DNA from: Beta vulgaris subsp. vulgaris
Taxonomy: Eukaryota; Streptophyta; Magnoliopsida; Caryophyllales; Amaranthaceae
Reading direction: 5' to 3'
Assembly (NCBI RefSeq): GCF_026745355.1
Contig: NC_079210.1
Location: 26,767,529 to 26,831,528, forward strand
Length of the DNA stretch: 64,000 bases
Shown in pieces: positions 12,287 to 21,987 of the stretch. The translations under genes were made by a program, and so were the position numbers. The notes beneath the pieces are model-generated. The model did not search any database and was not told the DNA's origin. It saw nothing but the letters and a program-made list of their open reading frames with translations. Numbering within the stretch: position 1 is the stretch's first letter; every line of letters starts with the position of its first letter.

Positions 12287-15113
12287 AAAAAAGGGCTTAA
12301 TAAGGGTGAAAATAGGCCATAGAAGCGGACTTAAAAGCCACTTATCAAACTCCACAAGAGTGTGTCCTTTATTCGTCCTTGAATAAAGAGAAAGCAAAAA
12401 ACTTTGTACACCAATTCGTAGGAATCACGATCAATTTGAGCGTAAATGACAAGCCCTTTAAAACGTCAAACTCGCCATGGAGGACGAGTGTGCTCTCGTA
12501 AGGGTTTTCTAAGAGTTTGACCCATAACTATAGATCTTATAATCCAAGGCAAATCAAATATAAATAAACTAAAGAAAATAAAAAGGTGCTCTTAAGCGAG
12601 ATTTTAAAGAGGAGTAAACACAAAAGGATGCAAGAATTTCTTGACACTAAAAGTAAACATGCTCAAAGATGTACATAGGTTGATTAAAACATACCAAACA
12701 ATAAGCACATTTCCTCAAATTCTAGAACCATACATACCGCGTTCTCTCAACTAGTGTCAAATTTGCAATTCAAGGTAGATTCTCTAAACTTCGAAAAGGG
12801 GAGCCAATAAATGTGACAAGAAATAGAATAGGAGAAGATTACTTGAGATATCGACATGGCACACTCACTCAATAGGCTTGATTCCAATCATCCGCCACCG
12901 ACAATGACTCAACCCTCTAAGGTCAAAAGGACTTTTTTAAAGGTTTTAATGTAGGCTAGGGGTAAAGGGTGTGAATAAATTTGGATAGTGGTGCTCAATC
13001 CTAATATAGTGAAGTCTTAGTAGGAGCGAAAGAGCTAAATAACAATAAATCACAAAACATACTCAAACATTTAGGGATAAGGTCCCCCCCAAACTTATTC
13101 AAAAACATGACAATGAAGAACTATTTTTCGATTTTCTTTCTTTTTCTCCCTTTTTTTTTTCATTTTCTACGCCTTCTTTGACTTTGGGTGGCTTTTTCTA
13201 TGAAGTTGCAATTGCATTTATTCAAAAACATACACAAAATCTCCACTATACCACAAGAATCTCATCATTTTCCTTTCCCCTTATTTTTTCATATATCACT
13301 CAAGACAATCGCTCTAACTTCACTATTCACTACAAGGGTGAAAAAATAAAAACAAGCAGGCCATTGGCTTGTATTAAGGTAATCAAAGAAAAGAATAAGG
13401 CTAAAAGGTGTAAGAGGAACGACAATTGAAAATAAAAACAAAACCAAGAAAAAGAGAAAAAAAGAATAAAAAGCCTAAAACTATAAAAAAAAAATAGTCA
13501 TCGAAATGAACGTCTGGCTCGATCACGATTTTAGATAGATTAGAGTCAAGTTTTCGATAGAAGTATGCAATTTCGAGGATCCATGCACTCAAAATAGATG
13601 TTGGGGATTTTTGGAAAGTCCTCACATGAGATTCTGAAGCAAATACTACCTTTAAGGTTTCAAATCACTAGAGAGACCAGCACCATCATACCACAATCCA
13701 TGAATTAAGGTCTTTTACTCTCAAAAAGTTCTAACCACTACCTTAACATAGAGTATTCTAAAATCAACCATAAACATCTCAAAGCATGCGGACTTCTAAT
13801 ATCTAGGAATAAAAGCATTCAAAAGAGATGAGCTTTAATGATATTGTTCTCACCTCAAGAAGGAAAGAAATAAATAAAAGAAATTTTTACCTTCATCCAT
13901 ATGTTTTTTCTTTTTGGTTGTTGTTTTTTTTCTTTTTTTTTTTTTCAAGTTTTTATAGGTGGTGTTCATAACCACCAATGTAAAATTTAAAGCCAAGCAA
14001 CCTTGAACGATCATCTTCTTTCCTAAAGTATCCGAAAACTAACCAAACAAGTAATTAAAAGGGCGTCGGAGCGATCTCACCCATCATTGAAGCAATATAG
14101 GCCAAATGCAATATTCGAATTAAAAGAGCATCTTCAAATCTTGATTTCATCTCCGAATATTTGCTCTGAAAGGTCATCAACTCAAAAGAGAGATTAGATC
14201 CTAGAAGAGTATATACAAAAGGGTAAAGAGAGAAGAATGATTACAAGTTAGGGTTTGAGTTTTTTTGTTTTTTTCTTTGACTGAAGCTCCCGCTCTAAAC
14301 CCAAATCGCTCGCCCTACTCATCTCAAGCGGGAGCTCTAAAAAGTTAGAGCAGAGGCTTCCAATTCTTGGCTTTCTTTTGCTTTAAGCTTCAGAGCAGGC
14401 GCTCCAAAAAGTTATTGGAGTGGGAAATCTGAATTTTCTACATTTCTTCACAATTAAAAGCGGGATTTGGAGTGGATGCTCCATACTTTTGGAGTGGGAT
14501 CACTAAGCCCAGTACTTAGCAGATTTTCATTTCCTTTTTCTGCACACATACACAACAAACCATACACTATGGGGGGTTAGAATTAGCCCAAAGTTAGCTT
14601 GAAACTCGACTAACTATTGGTTACATGAGCCGCAAAGTCCTGCCTCATCTTTCTCAATCAAACTAATATCCACCCTCTCCGTTGTGGACAAATCCTCCGG
14701 ATTTTACAATTCATCAAGACAAAATCAAAATCAAAGTTCAACAATAACAAAATATAAATAATATATAATAAAGTGCTTGATTTATGGTCTTAAGCTAGAC
14801 CTCTTCATCCTTCTGAAATGGCTTTGGGAGACAAGAAACGAGTCGGTTGGGACGGACTCAAGCATCAAACAACCAAGTTTCAAAATTTGTTCCTTATATC
14901 GAAATACTTCTTGAATCTTTTGCCATTTACCATGAACCTAGCTCCATCTTTACCTTCGAATTTAAACGATCCATAGGGAGTGACCTTGGTGATAGAGAAT
15001 GGGTCCCACCACTTAGACTTTAACTTTCGGGGGAACAGACGAAAACGTGAGTTGAATAAGAGAACTTTGTCACCAACCTTGAAGTCACGATCTTTTCTCA
15101 ACAAACTGTTAGA
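12287..15113. repeat. Direct tandem duplication, copy 2 (2.83 kb)
   Basis: Second copy of 9461-12283. It lies directly against the remaining pol sequence, so on the minus strand it is the original position and copy 1 is the added one. The three-base junction between the copies is ATT at 12284-12286. Visible differences from copy 1 include length changes in the T runs near 13160 and 13930 and scattered single substitutions. Confidence 0.93.
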
Positions 15114-15206
15114 AGGCTTAGAACTCTGCCCCTTGGCCCTGGTTTGGATCAACAAACTGTTAGAAGGCTTAGAACTCTGCCCCTTGGCCCTGGTTTGGAT
15201 CACCAT
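14880..15206 (-). pseudogene. Integrase C-terminal domain of Athila-like pol
   Basis: The frame has RKDRDFKVGDKVLLFNS, then FRLFPRKLKSKW and TPYGSFKFEG, the pattern of the Gypsy integrase C-terminal domain that follows the DDE core and contributes to DNA binding. It ends a few residues after KKYFDI at 14880. Nothing of the zinc finger or DDE core precedes it. Instead the frame begins with a 17-residue segment present twice (IQTRAKGQSSKPSNSLL), made by a 51-bp tandem duplication at 15100-15201. The neighbour upstream on this strand is the protease end, so about 3 kb of reverse transcriptase, RNase H and integrase core is missing. It cannot be functional as an integrase. Confidence 0.8.
15100..15201. 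repeat. 51-bp tandem duplication (2 copies)
   Basis: The unit beginning AACAAACTGTTAGAAGG is repeated exactly, at 15100 and at 15151. It is 17 codons long and stays in frame in the integrase remnant. It sits at the junction where the rest of pol has been deleted. Confidence 0.95.
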
Positions 15207-15934
15207 TTACAATTCATCTTTGCTTTCTTGGGAATCTGTATGAGTTTCATCAAGTTGGGCTTTAATCTCCACGACCTCTCTTGATTTGTCCACCCCCTCA
15301 TCATCTTGGAGGGCCTCATAAAACGTATCATGTCTCATGCTTTCTACCCTCTCATAATTAACAATCTCCGACTCCACCAAGTCTACTCTCCACATCTTCT
15401 CCGCCATAGGATGCTTCAAGGTTCTCGAAAACTCAAACACAACCCTACCATCGGCCACCTCACAAGTGATCATGTTGTTCTTGTAATTAATCACGGCTCC
15501 CGTTGTTTTAAGAGCTTCTCTCCCAAAGGAGTATGAGGGTCCTCCTCCATATTCATAACAATAAAATCACAAGGTACAAAGATATTACCAACTTGAATTG
15601 GTATATCTTGGAGTTTTCCACAAGGTAGCTTAATTAAGTGGTCGACCAATTGAATTGTCTTCCTTGAAAGCACCATCTAAAGCTTGAGCAACTTTGCAAT
15701 GGACAAGGGCATCTAGCTCACACTTATACCCAAATAGGCCAATGCTCCCTTAGTCTCAAGATCTCCCAACATCACCGGGTTAGTGAAACTGCCCGAATCT
15801 CCTTGCTTGGGTGGAATTTGGCGTTGCAGAAGCGCACTCACTTGGTGTGGAAGAGTGATGCATTGTTCATTGAGCTTTTTCTTGTTGGAAAGAAGTTCCT
15901 TGAAGAACTTTTCATATGATTGCATTTGTGACAT
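15207..15934 (-). pseudogene. Gag-protease region of Athila-like element
   Basis: Three broken frames on the minus strand. 15713-15934 resembles the linker before the protease and enters it at LAYLGISVS. 15491-15676 continues with IQLVDHLIKLPCGKLQDIPI and VGNIFVPCDFIVMNMEED, the conserved Athila aspartic protease body. 15207-15494 begins at INYKNNMITCEVADGR, the protease tail. A stop separates the first two parts and a frameshift separates the last two, near 15500. At the active-site loop, where the family has an aspartate before LGAS, this copy reads tyrosine, so the catalytic residue appears lost. I infer a dead aspartic protease; the family assignment rests on motif resemblance. Confidence 0.72.
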
Positions 15935-16349
15935 GGCCTAAAGAAAGGGAATATTGATTTCAAGACATTTCAACATGCTCATAAACTAGTTGTACTTGTC
16001 ATACTATCATTTTCGAAAATGGTGGGGGAGGATCGAATCTTGATGGTTCGATATTTGTTGATGTTTGGTTTTCTACCTCAACCTCTTTCTCCTTCTCGAA
16101 ACCTTGTTTTTGGATTTTATGTTCTCCTTTCTCAACAACTTGTTCTTCTTTATCCTTATCCTCCTCTTGTTTCACCTCTTAGGTCCTTTATAGGATCTTC
16201 CCGACCTTAGCGAGATGGCCTTCACATGGTGGAAATTTGCGAGATTTGGAGTATGTTGATCGAGAAGCTTCTCATTTGAGAGTTGAGTAACCCTCTTGGC
16301 TAGTTAGACAACTTGATAGTCAAGGATCTTCTGGTGAGAAGTGATTTCT

Positions 16350-17602
16350 TGGAACTTTTGGACAACTTTTCGATCAAGGTTGCTCAACTTTTATTCAAAT
16401 TGGTGAGAAATGTTTTTGATGTTTTCTAGGATAAGAAGGGTGTCCGGAGATGGACCACCTTATGGGTTCGAGGTGTTTGGGAAGGTATTTGGGGTTAGTT
16501 TGAGAATTGATTTTGTGGGTTGGGCTTGTTGAGGTTGTTTCTAGTATTAAGATGTAAATAGGAAGCTCCTTGGTTCGCTTGATTGTTGAAATTGGTTCTT
16601 CCACCATTTTCATTGAACCTTGGATTAAGATTGGGGTTAGGGCCTCTCTAATTATCCCTTTGATCTCTTTCATTGTTGAGATAGCCCACAGCTGCCACAT
16701 TCTCGGGGTCCTTACCACCACAATAAGAGGTGTCGGGGTTGGTACCCCCACAAATTTCACATGAGAACGAGTTTACTTGCTAATATGATGAAGAAGAAGC
16801 TTGCTCTTTCCCTAGCTTCTTATCAATAAGTTGCTCCATGAAGGCTTTGAGGGACTCTTGGTCAAGCTCGAATTTCCCATTAGCTTTTCCTTGGCTTCTT
16901 CTCTTATCACCCCATGAATAGTTGCGAACCAAATCCTCAATTGTATCTTTGAATTGAGCTTAGGGAACTTTTCTCAATTGGCCTCCGGCTCCTACATCAA
17001 GATTAGCTCTACTAATGGGGTCCAGAGCATCATAGAAGAATATAATAAGTATAGGATCGCTATACTCATGATGGGGGCAAGCTCTAACGTACTCATTGAA
17101 TCGTTCACAAATTTCACCTAGAGACTCATTCGATTCTTATTGGGAGTTGGAGATGTTCTTTCTCATTTTCGCGATCTTTTCCTCCAATATAAACTTCTTT
17201 AGGAAGGCTTTGGCAACGTCCTTTCAAGTGGTCAAGGAGTTTGGCTTAAGATTCTTAAGCCACCTATGAGCTTTTCCCGCCAAGGATTCGAAAGAGATGC
17301 ATACGGATGTAATCTTACGTGACTTGGTTCGTTTGGACCATGGCGCACAACTCAAAGAACCTATCAAGATGCTCAATGGGATTTTCGTGCGCGGCTCCGG
17401 AAAATTGCTCCCTAAGCACCATTTGTCTATATTGTGGATTAAAAGTGAAGTTCATAGTGGTGGTGGGGAGCAAAATTTCACCGATGAGCTCATAGTCCTC
17501 CAGATTACCAAAGTCTTGAAATAAAGTGTTGTCACCCTCGGCCATGGCTTCAGTTGCCTCACTTGAGGAGTCAAAAAAAAAACCTTGGGATCTCCTTATC
17601 AT
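16350..17602 (-). pseudogene. Gag polyprotein remnant of Athila-like element
   Basis: The first frame (17315-17602) has an acidic N-terminus from MAEGDNTLFQDFG and reaches PIEHLDRFFELCAMV, the start of the retrotransposon gag domain. It stops at QVT. The domain continues in other frames to about 16990, with WLKNLKPNSLTTWKDVAKAF and then ERFNEYVRACPHH, typical of Athila gag. Near 16760 the minus strand encodes CEICGGTNPDTSYC, a zinc-knuckle-like cysteine motif. Gag would form the virus-like particle and bind the element RNA. Several stops and frameshifts break it, so it cannot be made as one protein. Confidence 0.75.
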
Positions 17603-17708
17603 TCAACAAAGCTAAGCACACGGTTAATAATGACAACACAAAATTAAAAATGAAAATAAAAAGCAACTGATGGGCAAAAAACTAAGTTTAACCAACATGT
17701 TGCGTAAC

Positions 17709-17727
17709 GGGCAACGACGCCAAAACT
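17709..17727 (-). other. Primer binding site of Athila-like element
   Basis: Immediately inside the 5' LTR, the minus strand reads AGTTTTGGCGTCGTTGCCC. This is one base from the TTTGGCGCCGTTGCC form seen in many plant Gypsy elements, where it pairs with a tRNA 3' end to prime reverse transcription. It fixes the LTR boundary at 17728. Confidence 0.75.
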
Positions 17728-17845
17728 TGATCGGTCCCTTAGGTGTCGTTATTTCCTATGGTTCCAAGTCAAAAATAAAATCACCCTAGCTTAAATAACT
17801 AGATTAATAAGGCAGTATAGCATAGTAAGGGGTCGTATTCACGGA
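17728..17845 (-). repeat. 5' LTR remnant of Athila-like element
   Basis: Matches the outer ~105 bases of the left LTR (7907-8008), but with substantial divergence and a 20-base indel. It ends abruptly at CACGGA, where the CACTA element starts, so the rest of this LTR is missing. Confidence 0.65.
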
Positions 17846-17849
17846 CAAA

Positions 17850-18020
17850 TCATCACTTGTGCCACGAATTATGCCACGGGAAATCAAAATTCGTGGCATA
17901 ATTGCATATAGCGACGGGAAAAATAAATAGTAAGACAAAATCTAAAGAAGAAGAAAAATTTATGCCATGGGTAAATAATTTTCCGTTGCAAATATCAAAG
18001 TTATGCCACGGGTAGATATT
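17850..18020. repeat. CACTA 1 left subterminal repeats
   Basis: About six copies of GCCACGG or its reverse CCGTGGC and close variants, as in TTATGCCACGGG and TTCGTGGCATAA. In CACTA transposons such motifs are where the TNPA-type protein binds. That role is known for the superfamily and inferred here. Confidence 0.75.
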
Positions 18021-18239
18021 TTCTTGTGGCAAACTTTAAACTTCAGCTAATTATATTCATTGAGCTAATTATATTTTGGAAATCTTATTTTATTTGAGAT
18101 GTGGAATTTGAATTATATTATCGTGTTTGTAATATTTTTTTTTTTTTCAATAGTTGTAATATATTTATTTATTTAATTAGATGAGATTATTTCTATTATT
18201 ATTATTTTATATTTTGGGTTTGTGCAGTTAGTTGAGCGG

Positions 18240-18714
18240 TATTTAGCCCAAATAGGAAGCGAAAGTAGTTCCCTCAATTTGGTTTGGCGGTTGAAGGACG
18301 TTTGCCTTTGTTGCTTTTGTCGGTTGAGTTAAACCAAACCCAAACCCAAAGAAATCCAATCTCATTTTCATTTCCCCTTCCCCGTGAAAACCCATTTCAT
18401 TCAAAACCCCAAACCCAATTCTCTCTCTTTCTCTCGCGGTCCTGCCCGATACCCCACCGACGAACGACCGCCGGACTTGCGCTGCTGCTGTTCGTCGGTG
18501 TTCGCCTATTGTCGGTCTTCCCTCGGCCGGAGTTTCCCCCTTGTCGGCGCCGTCTGTTCTCGTTTTCTCTCTCTACTCTGTTTCGTCGCTGGTGGTGGTG
18601 TTCATGTTCGCCGCTGCGTGTGTCGCACCACTAGTACGCCGCCTCACCGGACCCGCGCTGTTAATTTGTCACCTCGCCCTTGCCGTACGTGTCTTCCCTG
18701 CTCTTGAAGCAGAG
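18240..18714 (+). promoter_or_regulatory. CACTA 1 CT-rich leader exon with splice donor
   Basis: A compositional island unlike its AT-rich surroundings. It has CT-rich tracts (TTCTCTCTCTTTCTCTCGCGG), GC-rich codon-like sequence with CCGGA and GCCGCC, and ends AGAG|GTAAAG at 18714, a good plant splice donor. Three overlapping frames are open across it, so no single one is convincing. It looks like the 5' untranslated exon of a lost transposon or captured gene. CACTA 2 and CACTA 5 have similar leaders. Confidence 0.5.
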
Positions 18715-20102
18715 GTAAAGACTATTTATTCTCTGTTTTCCTCTTTAAATTTCGATTTTCTATTTGTTAATTAATCCCAAATTGATGTTGTTATTGTTGT
18801 TGTTGCTCTGTCGTTTGTTGTTGTAGTTGGGTTGATATTGCTTTATTGTTGGTTTGTCGTTGTTGTTGAGGTTGTTGGTGGTGATGATGCGTTGTTGTGG
18901 TGGTTGGTGGTGTTGTGATGTTTTATTGTTTTGTTCTTGTTGTTGCTGCCACCAGTGTGTTCTCTCCCTCCTCTGTCGATTTGTTGGTGCTGCTGCCACT
19001 TTTGGTGGTGGCCGTGTGTTGGTGGTTGCAAAGCACCAAAGTGTTTCTTCTTTTCTCGGGAAATTGTAGTTACTGTTGTTGTTAATGCGTCGTCGTCTTG
19101 GTGATGCGTTGTTCCTAGTTGTGCTTAGTAATTAGTAAGAGTAGTTTGTAGGTTATTGGCAAGTCTAGTTAGTGTTCTATTGTATTTGAAAAAGAGTTAT
19201 GGGTTATAATTTCTTATGTGAGTTTAGATAATTCGTTAGTGATTGTTACTACTAGTAATATGTTAGATTGGAGTTGATATACTTGAAGATAAGTTTAGAA
19301 GTTATATAGTATTAGTTAGTTTCTATTGGAAATTAGTTATCATTATATTTTCTAGTTTAGATTAGTCTAAGTTTAGTTATTGATTATCGTTATTGTTATG
19401 AGGTAAATTGTTGGAGAATGATTATGGAGTTTGAGTCTCATTTGGAGATCAAAGATTAATGGAAGAGATTATGTTGTTGGAGTTGGATTGCGGTTCAGGT
19501 ACCTTTTATGTTCAGTAAAATGTATTCCTTATGGGTTTGCTATTGCTTTTTGCTGCTGGTTTTGGAGGTAATACATTGGTATCGTTGCAGGTTTTGGGGT
19601 GATATTTGTTGTTGTATAATTGGTGTTATAATGGCTGATTATTGTAGATGTTTAGAGGGTATTCTGGTGGAAATGAAGTGGTTTTATGGGGTGAATTTTG
19701 TGGGTTTTATTGGCTGTGAAAGGGGCTGGTTGTTAAGGTAAATGAGATAAAATAAAAACAAGCTAATGTTTTTTCTCCTTTAATAAGACTTTGAATTTCA
19801 AGTGTCATTAAAAATTACTTTAATTTTAAGTATAAATAAAATAAATATGTGATAATCATCCCCCAAACACAACTTTTCAATGATTTGTAAGTTTATCTAG
19901 TAGTCAAGCACAAATAAGTTTGTTGTGCTGTCGTACTCACTCCAAAGCTGATGTTATTATTCTCTGAATATTTTTTCATACATTGCCTGAGCACTACCTT
20001 CATTCTTGATGATAAATGAAGGTCAGAAATAAAGAATGGACTACTAGGATGTAATTATTCAGATATTGAATAGCTTCTAAGTTAACTACATATAAATGTT
20101 TT
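18715..20102. other. CACTA 1 interior without a supported gene
   Basis: AT-rich and GTT-rich sequence (GTTGTTATTGTTGTTGTTG near 18788) grading into noncoding DNA. The only structure seen is the block at 19535-19713, which is partly repeated at 20446-20484 and 20862-20935. Confidence 0.6.
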
Positions 20103-20447
20103 GGAGGGCAGCAGTGGGGAGTGGTTGTGTGCAGCAGTAGTGGGGAGGGGACAGTGGGGAGGGCTTGTGTGCAGGGAGGGGGCTGTGTGCAGCAGCAGTG
20201 GGGAGGGGATGTGTGCAGCAGCAGTGGTGAGGGGTTGTGTGCAGCAGTAGTGGGGATGGGTTGTGTGCAGGGAGGGGGCTGTGTGCAGCAGCAGTGGGGA
20301 GGGGGTTGTGTGCAGCAGCAGTGGGGAGGGGACTGTGCAAGGAGGGGAGGGGGTTGTGCAGTGCTGTGTGCAGGGGAGGGGAGGGGAGGGAAGGGGGCTG
20401 TGCAGTGGGAAGGGTGCAGGGGAGGGGAGGGGTGCAGGGCAGTGGGG
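20103..20447. repeat. G-rich minisatellite in CACTA 1
   Basis: Irregular tandem words such as GTGTGCAGCAGCAGTGGGGA and GGGGAGGGGACTGTG, with the G-rich strand on plus. All six frames stay open in places because the repeat lacks stops, and those frames should not be read as genes. Many runs of four or five G could form quadruplexes. Confidence 0.9.
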
Positions 20448-20484
20448 ATGAAGTGGTTTTATGGGGTGAATTTTGTGGGTTTTC

Positions 20485-20762
20485 GACTTCGTAAACTTAA
20501 ATTCACTTGAGAGGAAGTTGGAGAAAGACTGAAAGAGCAAGATCCCAAATATATGTCACATCTCATAGATAGATGCGAAGAGATATGTCTGTTCAGGGGG
20601 AATGTAGCTGACATTCTAGAATCTACTCTAGGATCTATAAATAAAGAGAGTAGGATAAGGAGAAGGGTATTCCGAAAAGTGTAAGGTGATAGACTTGGAG
20701 AGCTCACATTCCTCTCGAATGAGTGTGATTGTAATGGTTCACTTCTTTGGTAAATCAATGCA
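20485..20762 (+). other. LTR-like fragment inside CACTA 1
   Basis: Contains CTATAAATAAAGAGAG near 20635, then about 100 bases later GTGATTGTAATGGTTCA and GGTAAATCAATGCAATATC, the arrangement of the TATA box and 3' part of a Copia-type LTR. There are no flanking duplications or coding sequence, so the identity is uncertain. Confidence 0.3.
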
Positions 20763-21620
20763 ATATCTAACTGGTTTCTATAATTTCTGTTAATATTATT
20801 TGATCATTGGCTGTTGGTAATTCTTAGCACCTATCTATTCCTTGAATTTTGTGAAAGAGGTGGTTTTCTCTTTGCTTTTGCTGCTGGTTTTAGTGGTGAT
20901 ATATTGGGATTGTTGCAGGTTTTGGGGTCTAAGTATTAATGTGCCTGTTTTTGCTGCTTGTGGAAGATGTGCTTGTATATTGAGTCTGAATGTATTATGG
21001 ATTGGTGTTGTTTAGTCTTTTATGTAAGGAGAATGCTCCTAATTCATGTCTTGAATATTGATAGCTATTTTATGTATATCATTAAGCCAGCATGAGTCTT
21101 ATTTTGCTAGCTATTTTTTATCCTAGTCATGTCCATGTAATATGATAATTGTATTTGGCAGTATATGCACAACATTTTTCATCAACAGGCTTCATTTCTT
21201 TTAGAAGAAAAACTCCCACAGCCTAAGTCTGCATTTTGTTTGGTTCTTAATTTGTGCTCGATCAAAGCAAGATTAATGGATGTCACTATATTATTTTAAC
21301 AATTTTTTTTGATTTGTTATAGATTGGAGAAAGAGGGTACATATTATCAAGCACAAGACGCATTCTTAGTTACAATTAAAGTACTATGTAGTTTATAATT
21401 TTTCTATGTAAAAAGATCGGAGAATATTGCGTTTTTATTTAGTTGCCAATGGAACTTTTTTATTTCAAGTACATTTAATGTAAAGATATTAAAAATTTTA
21501 AATTAATAATAATATTTCGTTCTTCCATATTAAAAATTATGGTTTACTATATATTTATTTGCACAATAATATATATTTGGCATATGAAATTGGTAACATA
21601 TACAGAATCGTGTACTCTCT
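20763..21620. other. CACTA 1 distal interior, no gene seen
   Basis: AT-rich noncoding sequence. 20862-20935 resembles 19535-19605 (both contain TTTTGCTGCTGGTTTT and GTTGCAGGTTTTGGGGT). Nothing else is recognisable. Confidence 0.6.
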
Positions 21621-21624
21621 TTCT

Positions 21625-21987
21625 TGCCACGGGAGATCTTATGCATACTGAATTGGTTAGCCATGAGAGAAAATTGTAGTCAAAGATTTGTTAGCCACGG
21701 TAAAATTCATGGCAAAGGGATTATTTTAGCCACAATAGTACTTGAGTCAAAGGCTTTGCAGCCACGGTAGTACTCGTGGCAAAGGATATTTTTAGCTACG
21801 GGAGTATTCGTGGCATACATTTCACTTTACGCCACACCCTCTATTTTCCCGTGGCAAAATCTTAGCCACGACCACTTGCGCCACGGGAGTACTTTCCAAA
21901 ATTCCCGTGGCTAGATTACATAGCCACGGGTTTCTTTAACTTGGGCCACGATTCTTACCGTGGCACAAGTGACAATTTGTTGTAGTG
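21625..21987. repeat. CACTA 1 right subterminal repeats and terminus
   Basis: At least ten copies of GCCACGG or CCGTGGC, for example AGCCACGGTAGTACTCGTGG, ending in TTGTCACTTGTGCC read inward and the terminal CACTACAAC. The motif density is much higher than on the left side. Confidence 0.85.

Larger units (their letters stand above)
7907..17845 (-). mobile_element. Athila-like Ty3/Gypsy retrotransposon, deleted and rearranged
   Basis: Read on the minus strand the order is 5' LTR remnant (17728-17845), primer binding site, gag, protease, integrase C-terminus, a long untranslated region present twice, and 3' LTR (from 7907). The primer site contains TTTTGGCGTCGTTGCCCG, close to the site common in Athila-type elements. 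Gag, the zinc knuckle, protease and the integrase tail resemble Athila proteins. Reverse transcriptase, RNase H and the integrase core are absent, so this is a non-autonomous deletion derivative. The flanking satellite ends in AGGAT at 7902-7906, a possible target duplication. The partner copy is lost because the right end is overwritten by a CACTA element. The inner edge of the left LTR is not resolved. Confidence 0.8.
17840..21987. mobile_element. CACTA element 1, non-autonomous (~4.15 kb)
   Basis: The right end, read inward, is CACTACAACAAATTGTCACT followed by TGTGCCACGG. The left end is degenerate (CACGGACAAATCATCACTTG at 17840) but shares the block ATCACTTGTGCCACG. Both ends carry many copies of a subterminal GCCACGG motif in both orientations. 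CACTA elements make 3-bp target duplications. Here AAG follows the right end, but no AAG precedes the left end, so the left terminus is damaged or displaced. No transposase domain is present inside. It carries a promoter-like leader, a G-rich minisatellite and an internal duplication. It would need proteins supplied in trans. Confidence 0.8.

Noticed and set aside
10280..13625. Lysine- or phenylalanine-rich frames near 10280-10800 and 13178-13625
   Set aside because: Duplicated AT-rich untranslated sequence, open on both strands, with no domain.
18284..18774. Three overlapping plus-strand frames in the CACTA 1 leader
   Set aside because: Overlapping phases, low complexity and a splice donor at the end point to a leader exon, not a protein.
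20082..20540. Long proline, serine or glycine-rich frames on both strands in the G-rich minisatellite
   Set aside because: Stop-free simple repeat. Every phase is open, and the same happens at 30514-31223 and 35265-35840.
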